A stretch of DNA of 64,000 bases from contig NZ_BDAY01000053.1 in assembly GCF_001612685.1 (NCBI RefSeq), positions 1 to 64,000 on the forward strand, given 5' to 3'. Positions 1-9,159 of the stretch are shown in pieces (position 1 is the stretch's first letter; every line of letters starts with the position of its first letter). Position numbers and translations under genes: made by a program. Source of the DNA: Nocardia altamirensis NBRC 108246. GTDB lineage: Bacteria > Actinomycetota > Actinomycetes > Mycobacteriales > Mycobacteriaceae. The notes under the pieces are model-generated. The model had not been told where the DNA came from. It did not search any database and was given only the letters and a program-made list of their open reading frames with translations.

Positions 1-23
1 CCCCGGGCTCGCACGGCAAGTAA
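1..23 (+). CDS. Possible 3' end of an upstream gene (partial)
   Basis: An open frame enters from the window edge and ends at TAA (21-23), reading P-G-S-H-G-K-stop. A strong hairpin follows 12 bases later, the arrangement expected at the end of a plus-strand gene. Too little is visible to name a product, and the assignment rests only on the stop codon and terminator position. Confidence 0.3.
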
Positions 24-35
24 CCCGAACCCCGC

Positions 36-67
36 AACCCCCTGTCGAATTGCTCGACAGGGGGTTT
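36..67 (+). terminator. Rho-independent-like terminator
   Basis: Perfect 13-bp inverted repeat (36-48 with 54-66, loop attgc) followed by a T. It lies between the putative upstream plus-strand gene and the convergent HAD gene ending at 126, so it may serve both strands. Confidence 0.75.
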
Positions 68-125
68 GTGCATTGCTCGCACTAGGCCTTGCGCACCGGG
101 CGAGCCGACAGCAGACGCTCGAAAA

Positions 126-923
126 TCAGTCCGCGAAAGGCGCTTTGGTCCGGCCGACGAGATCGGCAACGGAATCGAGCACCATCGTCGGGCGGTAGGG
201 ATACGCCTCGACCGACGAGCGGGTGGAGATGCCCGTGGTGACCAGGATCGTGCGCATCCCGGCTTCCAGCCCGGAGATGACGTCGGTGTCCATCCGGTCG
301 CCGATCATCACCGTCGACTGCGAGTGCGCGCCGATCCGCCGCAGCGCCGACCGCATCATCAGCGGGTTGGGTTTGCCGACGTAGTACGGGTCGCGCCCGG
401 TGGCACGGGTGATCAGCGCGGCCACCGAACCGGTGGCGGGCAGTGATCCGTCGCGAGACGGGCCGGTCGGGTCCGGGTTGGTCGCGATGAAGCTCGCGCC
501 GCGCTCGATCAGGCGGATCGCGGTGGTGATCGCCTCGAAGGAGTAGTTGCGGGTCTCGCCGAGCACCACGTAGTCGGGTTCGCTGTCGGTGAGCACGTAG
601 CCGATCTCGTGCAGCGCGGTGGTGAGGCCGGATTCGCCGACCACGTACGCGGTTCCGTTGGGCCGCTGCTCGTTCAGGAAGGTGGCGGTAGCCAGCGCCG
701 AGGTCCAGATCGCCTCTTCCGGAATGTCCAGGCCGGTGTGGCGCAGCCTGGCCTGCAGGTCGCGCGGGGTGCGGATCGAGTTGTTGGTCAGCACCAGGAA
801 CGGGGTCGCGTTGGCGCGCAGCTCGGCGAGGAACTCGTCGGCGCCGGGCACCAGGTGGTCCTCGTGGACCAGCACCCCGTCCATGTCGGTGAGATAGGAC
901 AGGATCGGTTCAGCTTCGGTCAC
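126..923 (-). CDS. HAD-superfamily IIA phosphatase (NagD-like)
   Basis: 265 aa from a GTG start at 923; the frame stays open far upstream, but homology begins at this start. Catalytic DMDG is at residues 13-16, with D13 the nucleophile. A TNNS motif is near residue 58, followed by GKPNP and the Mg-binding GDRMDTD at 208-214. This order, with a C2-type cap between, is typical of NagD-like phosphatases that hydrolyse small phosphomonoesters in the cytoplasm. The natural substrate cannot be told from sequence. The gene is transcribed divergently from fgd1, with a 336-bp intergenic region between them. Confidence 0.85.
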   Translation of the reverse strand: MTEAEPILSYLTDMDGVLVHEDHLVPGADEFLAELRANATPFLVLTNNSIRTPRDLQARLRHTGLDIPEEAIWTSALATATFLNEQRPNGTAYVVGESGLTTALHEIGYVLTDSEPDYVVLGETRNYSFEAITTAIRLIERGASFIATNPDPTGPSRDGSLPATGSVAALITRATGRDPYYVGKPNPLMMRSALRRIGAHSQSTVMIGDRMDTDVISGLEAGMRTILVTTGISTRSSVEAYPYRPTMVLDSVADLVGRTKAPFAD

Positions 924-1259
924 CAGACAATTGTCCGCTATCCGACGGAGTCCGTGGGGTAGGACCGAGTCGATGCGACCCTTCGCACACCGGAGGGCGT
1001 CGTTGACGATGGTCGGCGCGAAGGTATTCGACGGCGGGCCGACGCGATGCGACCCTTCGCGCACCGCGGAGCCGCGCTGACTATGGTCGGAGACGGCCGT
1101 GTGACGCGCGCGGACAGAGCTCATGCGATCGCCGCGACGCGGGAACGTCCGCGCACCGGCGGCGGTTGTAGCGAGACGGGACCGCGGCGTGTCTGCGGCG
1201 GACAACGGTGTGCGGGACCGCCCGCACAGGTGTGCAGCGAAGCGACAGGAGTGGCGCAC
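924..1259. other. Intergenic region between HAD gene and fgd1
   Basis: 336 bp between two divergent genes with no credible coding sequence. It must hold both promoters. Its main structure is an imperfect direct repeat at 972-1016 and 1046-1090. No clear sigma-A -35/-10 pair stands out. Confidence 0.6.
972..1090. repeat. Imperfect 45-bp direct repeat, period 74 bp
   Basis: Copies at 972-1016 and 1046-1090 begin with the shared block gatgcgacccttcgc and end with atggtcgg. I count 37 of 45 matching bases. The repeat sits in the fgd1 upstream region and could be a duplicated promoter or regulator site. Confidence 0.6.
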
Positions 1260-2270
1260 ATGGGTGACCTCAAACTCGGATACAAGGCGTCGGCGGAACA
1301 GTTCGGACCGCGGGAACTGGTGGAAATCGCGGTGCTCGCCGAGGAACACGGCCTCGACAGCGCGACCGTGAGCGATCACTTCCAGCCGTGGCGGCACAAG
1401 GGCGGGCATGCGCCGTTCTCGCTGGCCTGGATGGCCGCGGTCGGCGAGCGCACCAAGCGGATCCAGCTCGGCACCTCGGTGCTCACCCCCACCTTCCGGT
1501 ACAACCCCGCGGTGATCGCCCAGGCGTTCGCGACCATGGGCTGTCTGTACCCGGACCGGGTCATGCTCGGTGTCGGCTCCGGTGAGGCGCTCAACGAGAT
1601 CGCCACCGGATACACCGGCGAATGGCCGGAATTCAAGGAGCGTTTCGCGCGGCTGCGGGAGTCGGTCGAGCTGATGCGCGCGCTGTGGACCGGCGATCGG
1701 GTCGACTTCGACGGGCAGTACTACCGCACCGTCGGCGCCTCCATCTACGACGTGCCCAAGGGCGGCATCCCGGTCTATGTCGCCGCGGGCGGACCGCTGG
1801 TCGCGCGCTACGCGGGCCGCGCGGGTGACGGCTTCATCTGCACCTCGGGCAAGGGCATGGACCTCTACACCGAGAAGCTGATGCCCGCCGTCGCGGAGGG
1901 CGCCGCGAAGGCAGGCCGCACCGTCGACGACATCGACAGGATGATCGAGATCAAGATCTCCTACGACACCGATCCCGAACTGGCACTGGAGAACACCCGC
2001 TTCTGGGCCCCGCTGAGCCTGACCGCCGAGCAGAAGCACAGCATCACCGACCCGATCGAGATGGAAGCCGCCGCCGACGCGCTGCCGATCGAGCAGATCG
2101 CCAAGCGCTGGATCGTCGCCAGCGACCCCGACCAGGCCGTCGACCAGATCAAGCCCTACCTCGACGCAGGCCTCAACCACCTGGTCTTCCACGCCCCCGG
2201 CCACGACCAGCGCCGCTTCCTCGACCTCTTCCAGCGCGACCTCGGTCCCCGCCTGCGCGCCCTCGCCTGA
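1260..2270 (+). CDS. fgd1: F420-dependent glucose-6-phosphate dehydrogenase
   Basis: 336 aa, the same length as M. tuberculosis Fgd1. It oxidises glucose-6-phosphate to 6-phosphogluconolactone while reducing coenzyme F420, supplying F420H2 to cytoplasmic reductases. The luciferase-like TIM barrel keeps the known active-site residues: D39, H40 and W44 in SDHFQPW, E109 in VGSGEA, and H260. An in-frame open region precedes this ATG, but homology and length fix the start at 1260. It begins a block collinear with M. tuberculosis Rv0407-Rv0417. A bidirectional terminator follows. The adjacent convergent gene encodes a likely F420H2-using enzyme. Confidence 0.97.
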   Translation: MGDLKLGYKASAEQFGPRELVEIAVLAEEHGLDSATVSDHFQPWRHKGGHAPFSLAWMAAVGERTKRIQLGTSVLTPTFRYNPAVIAQAFATMGCLYPDRVMLGVGSGEALNEIATGYTGEWPEFKERFARLRESVELMRALWTGDRVDFDGQYYRTVGASIYDVPKGGIPVYVAAGGPLVARYAGRAGDGFICTSGKGMDLYTEKLMPAVAEGAAKAGRTVDDIDRMIEIKISYDTDPELALENTRFWAPLSLTAEQKHSITDPIEMEAAADALPIEQIAKRWIVASDPDQAVDQIKPYLDAGLNHLVFHAPGHDQRRFLDLFQRDLGPRLRALA

Positions 2271-2305
2271 CCTCGGGTGCGCCGCACCGACGTGTGGCTG
2301 AAACA

Positions 2306-2342
2306 CCGACGCCGCACCGCCTTTTCGGCGGTGCGGCGTCGG
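2306..2342. terminator. Bidirectional terminator hairpin
   Basis: Perfect 16-bp stem (2306-2321 with 2327-2342, loop ttttc) between the converging fgd1 and nitroreductase genes, placed to stop transcription from both sides. Confidence 0.85.
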
Positions 2343-2354
2343 CGTTTGTGCTGA

Positions 2355-2861
2355 CTAGACCCGGCGGAGGGCGAAGATGCGGAGGTTGCGGGTGGTGCGG
2401 TCGCGGTAGGCGGCGTAGGCGCCGGTGATGTCGACGAAGCGGGCGAAGACGGCGTCCTTGTCGGCGTCGTCGACCAGGGTGGCGTTGACCGGGAGTCGCT
2501 GGCCGGCGATGGTGACGGTCGCGGCGGGGTTGGCCAGCAGGTTGGCGGTCCAGGCCGGGTGGTGTTCCTGACCGAAGTTGCTGCCGATGACGTACAGCAC
2601 GTCGCCGTCGTGCACGTGCAGCAGCGGCTGGGTGCGCGGCTGGCCGGACTTGCGCCCGATGGTGGTCAACAGGATCAGCGGCGCGCCGATCGGGCCGAGC
2701 ACGGTGTACTTGGCGTCGGTGCGCTCCAGCACCGCGCGATCCAGCGGGGTGAGCTTGCGGATCAGCCAGGAGCCGGGCTTGGTCGCGGCGAACTTGTTCG
2801 CGCCGCGGGAAACTGCGGTCGTGCGTGAACCCCATTGCCGGGTCGGAAACTGCTGAGCCAT
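2355..2861 (-). CDS. Nitroreductase/deazaflavin-dependent oxidoreductase (Ddn family)
   Basis: 168 aa of the split-barrel F420H2-dependent reductase family that includes M. tuberculosis Ddn. The signature region TTIGRKSGQPRTQPL, which binds the deazaflavin phosphate tail, is in the middle of the protein, followed by the GSNFGQ-HHPAW block. Family members reduce quinones or nitroaromatics with F420H2; the substrate of this one is unknown. It is inserted between fgd1 and pta, where the M. tuberculosis order has no gene, and is convergent with fgd1, whose product makes F420H2. The gene ends in TAG, showing that TAG is a normal stop in this genome. Confidence 0.88.
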   Translation of the reverse strand: MAQQFPTRQWGSRTTAVSRGANKFAATKPGSWLIRKLTPLDRAVLERTDAKYTVLGPIGAPLILLTTIGRKSGQPRTQPLLHVHDGDVLYVIGSNFGQEHHPAWTANLLANPAATVTIAGQRLPVNATLVDDADKDAVFARFVDITGAYAAYRDRTTRNLRIFALRRV

Positions 2862-3028
2862 GCCCGGGACTATATCGGCGATCGGTGGTGCCGGAGACCC
2901 GTGCGAACCCCGGTCGCCGGGCGCAGCGATGACGAGTCGGCCGATCCTGTTGCCGCAACCGACGACCGTGGGTGACGACGGTCTCGCGGGGGCGTCCTGA
3001 TTGCCGGTTGTTCACTAAGCTCTGAACC

Positions 3029-5101
3029 ATGGCCGATCACGCTTCATCCACCGTGTACATCGCCTCGCCAGAGGGGGACACCGGCAAGTCGACGGTGGCA
3101 CTCGGGGTGCTGCAGATGTTGTGCGCGACCACCGCACGGGTGGGTGTGTTCCGCCCGATCACCCGGTCGACCACCGAACCCGACTACATCCTCGAGCTGT
3201 TGCTCGAGCACAGCACCGCCGACATCGACTACGCGCAGGCCACCGGCGTCACCTACGAGCAGGTGCACGCCGACCCGGACGCCGCGATCAGCGAGATCGT
3301 GATGCGCTTCCACGACGTCGCGAAGGTGTGCGACGCGGTGGTGATCGTCGGCAGCGACTACACCGATGTGGCCAGCCCGAGCGAACTGCGCTTCAACGCC
3401 AGGATCGCGGTGAACCTCGGCGCGCCGGTGCTGCTCGTGCTGCGCGGCTCCGGCCGCACCCCGACCGAGGTGAAGCATCTCGCCGAGCTGTGCGCCAGCG
3501 AACTCGCCCTCGAACACGCGCAGTTGGCCGCGATCATCGCCAACCGCTGTGACCCGGCCAAGCTCGACGAGATCCGTTCCGCACTCAGCGGATTCGACGT
3601 CCCGTCCTGGACGCTGCCCGAGGTGCCGCTGCTGATCGCGCCGACGATGGCCGAACTGTGCAGCGCCATCGACGGCGAAATGTACAGCGGCGAACAGGAA
3701 TTGCTGCAGCGCGAGGCGCTGAAGATCATGGTCGGCGGCATGACGGTCGAACACATCTTGGAGCGCTTGGTCGACGGCGTCGTGGTGATCGCGCCGGGTG
3801 ACCGGTCCGACGTGCTGCTCGGTGTCGTGAACGCCCATGAGGCGGACGGCTTTCCGTCGCTGTCGGGCATCATCATGAACGGTGGCATGCTGCCGCATCC
3901 CGCGGTGGCCAGGCTGATGACCGGGTTGAAGCCGAAGCTGCCGATCCTCACCACCGAACTCGGCACCTACGACGCCGCGAGCGCCGCCTACCGCACCAGG
4001 GGCCGGATGTCGGCGGGCAGCCCACGCAAGGTCGACACCGCGCTCGCGCTGATGGAGGAGCATGTCGACGCCGCGGAGTTGTTGCGGCGCATCGAGGTTC
4101 CGCTCACCTCCGTGGTGACGCCGCAGATGTTCGAGTATCAGCTCATCGAGCGCGCCAGGGCCGACCGCAAGTGCATCGTGCTGCCCGAGGGCGACGACGA
4201 CCGGATCCTGCGCGCGGCGGGACGGGTGCTGCAGCGCAAGATCGCCGACCTGGTCATCCTCGGTGACGAGTCGGCCGTGCGGGCCCGTGCCGCCGAACTC
4301 GGCGTCGACATCTCGGCCGCACAGGTGCTCGATCCACGCACCTCCGGCTACTTGGACGAATTCGCCAAGGAGTACACCGAACTCCGCAAGCACAAGGGCA
4401 TGACCGTGGAGCGGGCCCGCGAAACCATGTCCGACATCTCGTATTTCGGCACCATGATGGTCTACAAGGGCATCGCCGACGGCATGGTGTCCGGTGCCGC
4501 GCACACCACCGCGCACACCATCCGGCCGTCCTTCGAGATCATCAAGACGGTGCCTGGCGTGTCCACCGTGTCGAGCGTGTTCCTCATGTGCCTGGCCGAC
4601 CGGGTGCTCGCCTACGGTGACTGCGCGGTGGTCCCGGATCCGACCTCGGAGCAGCTGGCCGATATCGCGATCTCCTCGGCGGCCACGGCGTCCCGGTTCG
4701 GCATCGAACCGCGGATCGCGATGCTGTCCTATTCGACCGGCGAATCCGGCAGCGGCGCCGATGTGGACAAGGTGCGGGTGGCGACGAAGCTGGTGCGCGA
4801 GCGCGCGCCGGAACTGCCGGTGGAGGGCCCGATCCAGTACGACGCGGCGATCGAGCCGACCGTGGCCACCACCAAGCTGCCCGATTCCGAGGTGGCAGGC
4901 CGGGCAACGGTGTTCGTGTTTCCCGACCTCAATACCGGCAACAACACCTACAAGGCGGTGCAGCGCAGCGCGGGTGCGATTGCCATAGGCCCGGTGCTGC
5001 AGGGGCTGCGTAAGCCGGTCAACGATCTGTCCCGCGGTGCGCTGGTCGCCGACATCGTCAATACGGTGGCGATCACGGCGATCCAGGCGCAGGGCGAATG
5101 A
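3029..5101 (+). CDS. pta: Phosphate acetyltransferase
   Basis: 690 aa. Interconverts acetyl-CoA and acetyl phosphate, the first step of the Pta-AckA acetate pathway. The long three-part architecture is visible: an N-terminal P-loop domain (SPEGDTGKST near residue 13), a central DRTGG-type region, and a C-terminal PTA/PTB catalytic domain from about residue 365 with LPEGDDDR and SYSTGESGSG blocks. No Shine-Dalgarno precedes the ATG. A TAAGCT at 3016-3021 ends 7 bases before it, so a leaderless transcript is possible. ackA follows 112 bp downstream on the same strand, as in M. tuberculosis Rv0408-Rv0409. Confidence 0.96.
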   Translation: MADHASSTVYIASPEGDTGKSTVALGVLQMLCATTARVGVFRPITRSTTEPDYILELLLEHSTADIDYAQATGVTYEQVHADPDAAISEIVMRFHDVAKVCDAVVIVGSDYTDVASPSELRFNARIAVNLGAPVLLVLRGSGRTPTEVKHLAELCASELALEHAQLAAIIANRCDPAKLDEIRSALSGFDVPSWTLPEVPLLIAPTMAELCSAIDGEMYSGEQELLQREALKIMVGGMTVEHILERLVDGVVVIAPGDRSDVLLGVVNAHEADGFPSLSGIIMNGGMLPHPAVARLMTGLKPKLPILTTELGTYDAASAAYRTRGRMSAGSPRKVDTALALMEEHVDAAELLRRIEVPLTSVVTPQMFEYQLIERARADRKCIVLPEGDDDRILRAAGRVLQRKIADLVILGDESAVRARAAELGVDISAAQVLDPRTSGYLDEFAKEYTELRKHKGMTVERARETMSDISYFGTMMVYKGIADGMVSGAAHTTAHTIRPSFEIIKTVPGVSTVSSVFLMCLADRVLAYGDCAVVPDPTSEQLADIAISSAATASRFGIEPRIAMLSYSTGESGSGADVDKVRVATKLVRERAPELPVEGPIQYDAAIEPTVATTKLPDSEVAGRATVFVFPDLNTGNNTYKAVQRSAGAIAIGPVLQGLRKPVNDLSRGALVADIVNTVAITAIQAQGE

Positions 5102-5213
5102 CGGTGTCTTTCGCGACACAGCGGTATTCCGGCCGGAACAGTGGCCGTGCGGCCATGGTTGCTGAGAGAGTGCGGGGTCGCCGGACGACGGCGATCCGCG
5201 GGACACAGGAGGC

Positions 5214-6428
5214 ATGATGACTGCGGCGGCCGACGACCAGGTGCTGGTGATCAATTCCGGCTCCTCCTCCATCAAATACCAACTCCTCGACCCGGAATCG
5301 GGCGTGGTGACCGCGTCCGGCATCGTCGAGCGGATCGGTGAGGCCGACGGCGGGATCGAGCATCACGCCGACGGGAAAACCACCGAGCATCGCGGCCCGA
5401 TCGTTGATCACACGGCCGGGCTGCGGCTGGTCTTCCAGATGTTCGCCGACACCGGGCACGACCTTGCCGAAGCGGGCGTGCACGCGGTCGGGCACCGGGT
5501 GGTGCACGGCGGCGAGGTCTTCTACCGGCCGACGCTCATCGACGACGACGTGGTCGCCGCCATCTCGGACCTGTCTTCGCTTGCCCCGCTGCACAATCCG
5601 GCGAACGTGGCGGGCATCGAGAGCGCACGGGCCTTGCTGCCGGACGTGCCGCAGGTCGCCGTGTTCGACACCGCGTTCTTCCACGGCCTGCCCGACGCCG
5701 CCAAGACCTACGCCATCGACGCGAAAGTAGCCGCCGCGCACGGCATTCGGAAGTACGGCTTCCACGGCACCTCGCACGAATACGTCTCCGGCCAGGTCGC
5801 CGAGCTGCTCGGCCGCGACCCGGCGGAACTGAATCAGATTGTCTTCCACCTTGGTAACGGCGCCTCGGCCTCCGCGATCCGCGGCGGCAACGCGGTCGAC
5901 ACCACGATGGGCCTGACCCCGCTGGAGGGTCTGGTGATGGGCACCAGGTCCGGTGACATCGATCCCGGCATCGTCGCGCATCTGGTGCGCTCCGCCCACC
6001 TGGACATCGACCAGGTCGACACCCTGCTGAACCGCGACTCCGGCATCAAGGGCCTGTCCGGCGTCAACGACTTCCGCGAGTTGCAGCGCCTCATCGACAA
6101 CGGCGACACCGCAGCCGAACTCGCCTACAACGTCTACATCCACCGCCTCCGCCGCTACCTCGGCGCCTACCTGATCGACCTGGGCGGCGTAGACGCGATC
6201 ACCTTCACCGCGGGCGTCGGCGAAAACAGCCCCCAGGTCCGCGCCGACGCCCTGGCCGGCCTGTCCCGCTTCGGCATCGAGGTCGACCCGACCGCCAACA
6301 CCGCGAAAGACCGCTCCGCCCGCCGCATCTCACCACCAGGCGCAGAAGTCACAGTCCTCGTCGTCCCGACAAACGAGGAACTCGCAATAGCCAGAGCCGC
6401 CAGCCAGGTAGTCGCCGAATCAGCATGA
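5214..6428 (+). CDS. ackA: Acetate kinase
   Basis: 404 aa. Converts acetyl phosphate plus ADP to acetate plus ATP, or the reverse. Family blocks present: NSGSSSIKY near the N-terminus, HRVVHGG, FHGTSHEYVS, HLGNGASASAI and AGVGENS. Two Met codons sit side by side at 5214 and 5217. The AGGAGG at 5207-5212 is only 1 base from the first and 4 from the second, so initiation may occur at 5217. It is paired with pta and convergent with pknG. Confidence 0.96.
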   Translation: MMTAAADDQVLVINSGSSSIKYQLLDPESGVVTASGIVERIGEADGGIEHHADGKTTEHRGPIVDHTAGLRLVFQMFADTGHDLAEAGVHAVGHRVVHGGEVFYRPTLIDDDVVAAISDLSSLAPLHNPANVAGIESARALLPDVPQVAVFDTAFFHGLPDAAKTYAIDAKVAAAHGIRKYGFHGTSHEYVSGQVAELLGRDPAELNQIVFHLGNGASASAIRGGNAVDTTMGLTPLEGLVMGTRSGDIDPGIVAHLVRSAHLDIDQVDTLLNRDSGIKGLSGVNDFRELQRLIDNGDTAAELAYNVYIHRLRRYLGAYLIDLGGVDAITFTAGVGENSPQVRADALAGLSRFGIEVDPTANTAKDRSARRISPPGAEVTVLVVPTNEELAIARAASQVVAESA

Positions 6429-6804
6429 CCCCGGCAAACCCACACGCCAACAACTTATTTCGCGAGTACATGGGTAGCTCGCCGGGCATGGGCCAACTCC
6501 ACCAATACCCAGCCGGCCGCCAAACGTTCCTCGCCGCACACCTAGGTCTGGCCAAAAACTCGGAGAGGCGGGGGAGCGCCCGGTCGGCGGGGAAAGACCG
6601 ACCGGGCGGGACCTGCCGCCGGAACGGCTGCGCACTGACCGTTTCCAGCCGCCGCATGCCTTGCCGGAGGGCAGTCCGGTGGCGGTGACCTGGGTCAGCC
6701 GAGGGCAGGCTGGGCAGGTGGCATGCGGTGGGCCGGGTGGGTTCGGTGCGAACTCGATCCGGTAGAGAGGATGCCGGAGTGATCATGAGGTTTTCGTGAG
6801 GGTG
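6429..6804. other. Convergent intergenic region ackA/pknG
   Basis: 376 bp between two converging genes. Short open frames here lack good starts or homology. The only clear structure is the hairpin at 6579-6606. Confidence 0.6.
6579..6606. terminator. Terminator-like hairpin between ackA and pknG
   Basis: Perfect 9-bp inverted repeat cccggtcgg/ccgaccggg with a 10-base loop, no T tract. Its position between converging genes supports a termination role. Confidence 0.55.
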
Positions 6805-9153
6805 TCAGACCCAGGTTTTGGCGCGGATGGTGTTTGCCAGGTCGACCAGGGCGTAGCGGTGGTTGCGTCCTGGGGCGCTGCGGGCCAGGGCGCGCAGGCC
6901 TGCCTCGGTGCCCGCGCGGAGCTCGCGTTCGGTGAACGGCGCGCCGAACAGGCTGGCGTCGGGGCGTTTCGGGGTGTTGCCGGCTTGCAGCCAGGCCAGT
7001 GCGGCGCCGAGCACGAGAACGCGCATCTGGACGGCTCTGCCTTCGCCGGTCGGGAGGCTCTGGACTCGGGATGCGGTGACGTGCAGTGTCGACTCGTCGA
7101 GGTCGGCCACCGGTGACGCGGTGAGCAATAGGAGCACCGCCGTCATCCGCGCGGTGGTGAAATGCCGTGAGGCGGCGGGTACTTCGTCGAGGGCGTGCAC
7201 GGCGTCGACCACCCGGTCGGCCGCGGCGAGCTGCCTGGCGAGGCCGAACGCGGCGCTCACCACCGCACGGTCGGTGCGCCATACCGTGGCGTAGAACTTT
7301 TCCGCATAGTCTCGCCACTGTTCCGGGTCCGGTGAATCCCAGTTCTGCAGGACGAGTTCCGCTGTCGCGGCCAGCGCCAGTTTGGGCCCGATTTCGCCGG
7401 GCAGCACTTGCAGCACATCGTCGAAGAGGGCGAACGCCTTTTCGTACTCGAGGTCGAGCAGCTGGGCCAGTCCGCGGAACCAGCTGACGCGCCAATCGTT
7501 TTCGGGCAGCCGGGACAGTAGATCGAGCACCGCCGCTGACTCGCCGAGGTCGAGCCGCATTCGCGCCTCGGCCAGCGTCATCTCCAGATCCAGTGTCTCG
7601 GACGCAGTGTCGGGGTCGGCCCCGGCGCGCTCTCGGGCGGCCCGCAGCGCCTCCAGCGACCGCGCAGGTTCGGGGTGGACGGTCGAGGCAAGCAGCGGTG
7701 CGGACGGGTCCGCCGCGTCGATCAACGGGACGGGCAGCGCCGCAACCACATCCCGCGCGTTGAGCTGCTTGCTGCGGGCGTGACCGTCGGCGTAGGCGTC
7801 GGTCTGGCTGATCAGTTCCTCGGTGCCGAAGCTGGCCCGCGGCGGGCTGAATACCGTCGACAGCTGCGGATGTTCGGTCGCGGTCTCCATCGCCAGAATT
7901 TCCCGCAGCACGCCGGACAGCTGCGCGGACATGGCGCGGGCGGTGGGGAATCGACGTTCGGGATCCGGGTCGGTCGCGCAGAGCAGCAGCCGATGGAAGA
8001 ATTCGTAGCGCGCCAGCACCGGATGGTCCGCCGGATCGGGAATGCCGTCGAGATACCGTCCCTGTTCCATCGGCATCTCGACGGTGAGCACGGCAAGGGT
8101 GCGTCCGACGGTGTAGATGTCGGAGGCGACGGTCGGCCCGGTCTTCGCGATTTCCGGCGCCTGGAATCCTCTGGTGCCGTAGAGATTTCCGTACGACTCG
8201 ATGGTGGCGACCGCGCCGAGGTCGATCAGCTTCACCTGGTCTTCGGTGACCATGATGTTGTCGGGCTTGAGATCGTTGTAGGTCAACCCGATCGAATGCA
8301 GATAGTCCAGCGCGGGCAGGATCTCGAGCAGGTACGCGATCGCCTCGGCCACCGGCATCCGGTGCGGCCGCTCGTAGGAGTTGAGGATGTCGCGCAGCGA
8401 CCGGCCGCCGACGTACTCCATGACGATGTAGCCGATCGGCGCACCGTCGTCGTCGGTGTGCTCGACGAAGTTGTGGATCTTGACGATGCTGGGATGTGCC
8501 ACCTCGGCGAGGAATTGGCGCTCGGCGACGGCGACGGCTTGCGCCTCGGCGTCGCCGGTGTGCAGCAGGCCCTTCAGCACCACCCAGCGATCGCTGACAT
8601 TGCGGTCGATCGCCAGATAGATCCAGCCGAGCCCGCCGTGCGCGATACAGCCCTGGACCTCGTACTGCGCGGAGACGATGTCGCCCTCGTGCAGCGAAGG
8701 CCGGAAATCATAAGCGGCACCGCAGGTTTCGCAGGTGCCCGCGGTCACCGCAGGCCGGGTGGCGCTGGCCCGGCCGACCGGATTGCCGCACCGCCAGCAG
8801 AACCGTTTGCCTTCGGAGACAACAGGATCGGACAGCACGGCGGCGCGCGGATCGGACGGCGTGACCGTCGGGATGGGCACCAGCCCACCGCCGAGCTTGC
8901 GCACGGTCGGCCGGGACCGCGCCGTGCGCACGCTGCGGCCCGAGGTCCGCATCGTCGCCGCCGAATCCGGTTCGGAGTCGGTACGCCACGCGCCGACAAC
9001 GGTTTCCGCCGAGGCCGACGGCGGCGTCGCGCTCGGCCCACGCCAGCCCCTGGCGAGCTCCGTGTGCGCCGTGGCCGGATGCCTGCCTCGCGCATTCGGC
9101 GGCGTCGGGGTGTCGTCCTGGTCGGGGGTCGGATCGTCGTCAGCTGTGTTCAT
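6805..9153 (-). CDS. pknG: Serine/threonine protein kinase PknG
   Basis: 782 aa. Soluble kinase that controls glutamate metabolism by phosphorylating the FHA protein GarA. Domains in order: a disordered N-terminal tail; a rubredoxin-like metal site (C119, C122, C141, C144); the kinase domain with K194, catalytic D294 in YNDLKPDN (a non-RD kinase, as in known PknG) and DLG 311-313; then helical TPR-like repeats to the end. The next minus-strand genes upstream are glnH and glnX. In mycobacteria these three form a sensor-kinase unit responding to extracellular amino acids. The gap to glnH is only 6 bp, so co-transcription is likely. Confidence 0.96.
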   Translation of the reverse strand: MNTADDDPTPDQDDTPTPPNARGRHPATAHTELARGWRGPSATPPSASAETVVGAWRTDSEPDSAATMRTSGRSVRTARSRPTVRKLGGGLVPIPTVTPSDPRAAVLSDPVVSEGKRFCWRCGNPVGRASATRPAVTAGTCETCGAAYDFRPSLHEGDIVSAQYEVQGCIAHGGLGWIYLAIDRNVSDRWVVLKGLLHTGDAEAQAVAVAERQFLAEVAHPSIVKIHNFVEHTDDDGAPIGYIVMEYVGGRSLRDILNSYERPHRMPVAEAIAYLLEILPALDYLHSIGLTYNDLKPDNIMVTEDQVKLIDLGAVATIESYGNLYGTRGFQAPEIAKTGPTVASDIYTVGRTLAVLTVEMPMEQGRYLDGIPDPADHPVLARYEFFHRLLLCATDPDPERRFPTARAMSAQLSGVLREILAMETATEHPQLSTVFSPPRASFGTEELISQTDAYADGHARSKQLNARDVVAALPVPLIDAADPSAPLLASTVHPEPARSLEALRAARERAGADPDTASETLDLEMTLAEARMRLDLGESAAVLDLLSRLPENDWRVSWFRGLAQLLDLEYEKAFALFDDVLQVLPGEIGPKLALAATAELVLQNWDSPDPEQWRDYAEKFYATVWRTDRAVVSAAFGLARQLAAADRVVDAVHALDEVPAASRHFTTARMTAVLLLLTASPVADLDESTLHVTASRVQSLPTGEGRAVQMRVLVLGAALAWLQAGNTPKRPDASLFGAPFTERELRAGTEAGLRALARSAPGRNHRYALVDLANTIRAKTWV

Positions 9154-9159
9154 CTGCCG

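Noticed and set aside
126..2306. Very long minus-strand open frame of over 700 codons
   Set aside because: Only the 126-923 part encodes the HAD protein; the rest is antisense to fgd1 and reflects high-GC frame bias.
3044..5323. 759-codon minus-strand frame opposite pta
   Set aside because: Antisense to a clear pta gene, His/Arg/Gly-rich low-complexity translation, no homology or start signal.
6425..6688. 87-codon plus-strand frame after ackA
   Set aside because: Overlaps the ackA stop, contains the terminator-like hairpin and has no recognisable protein character.
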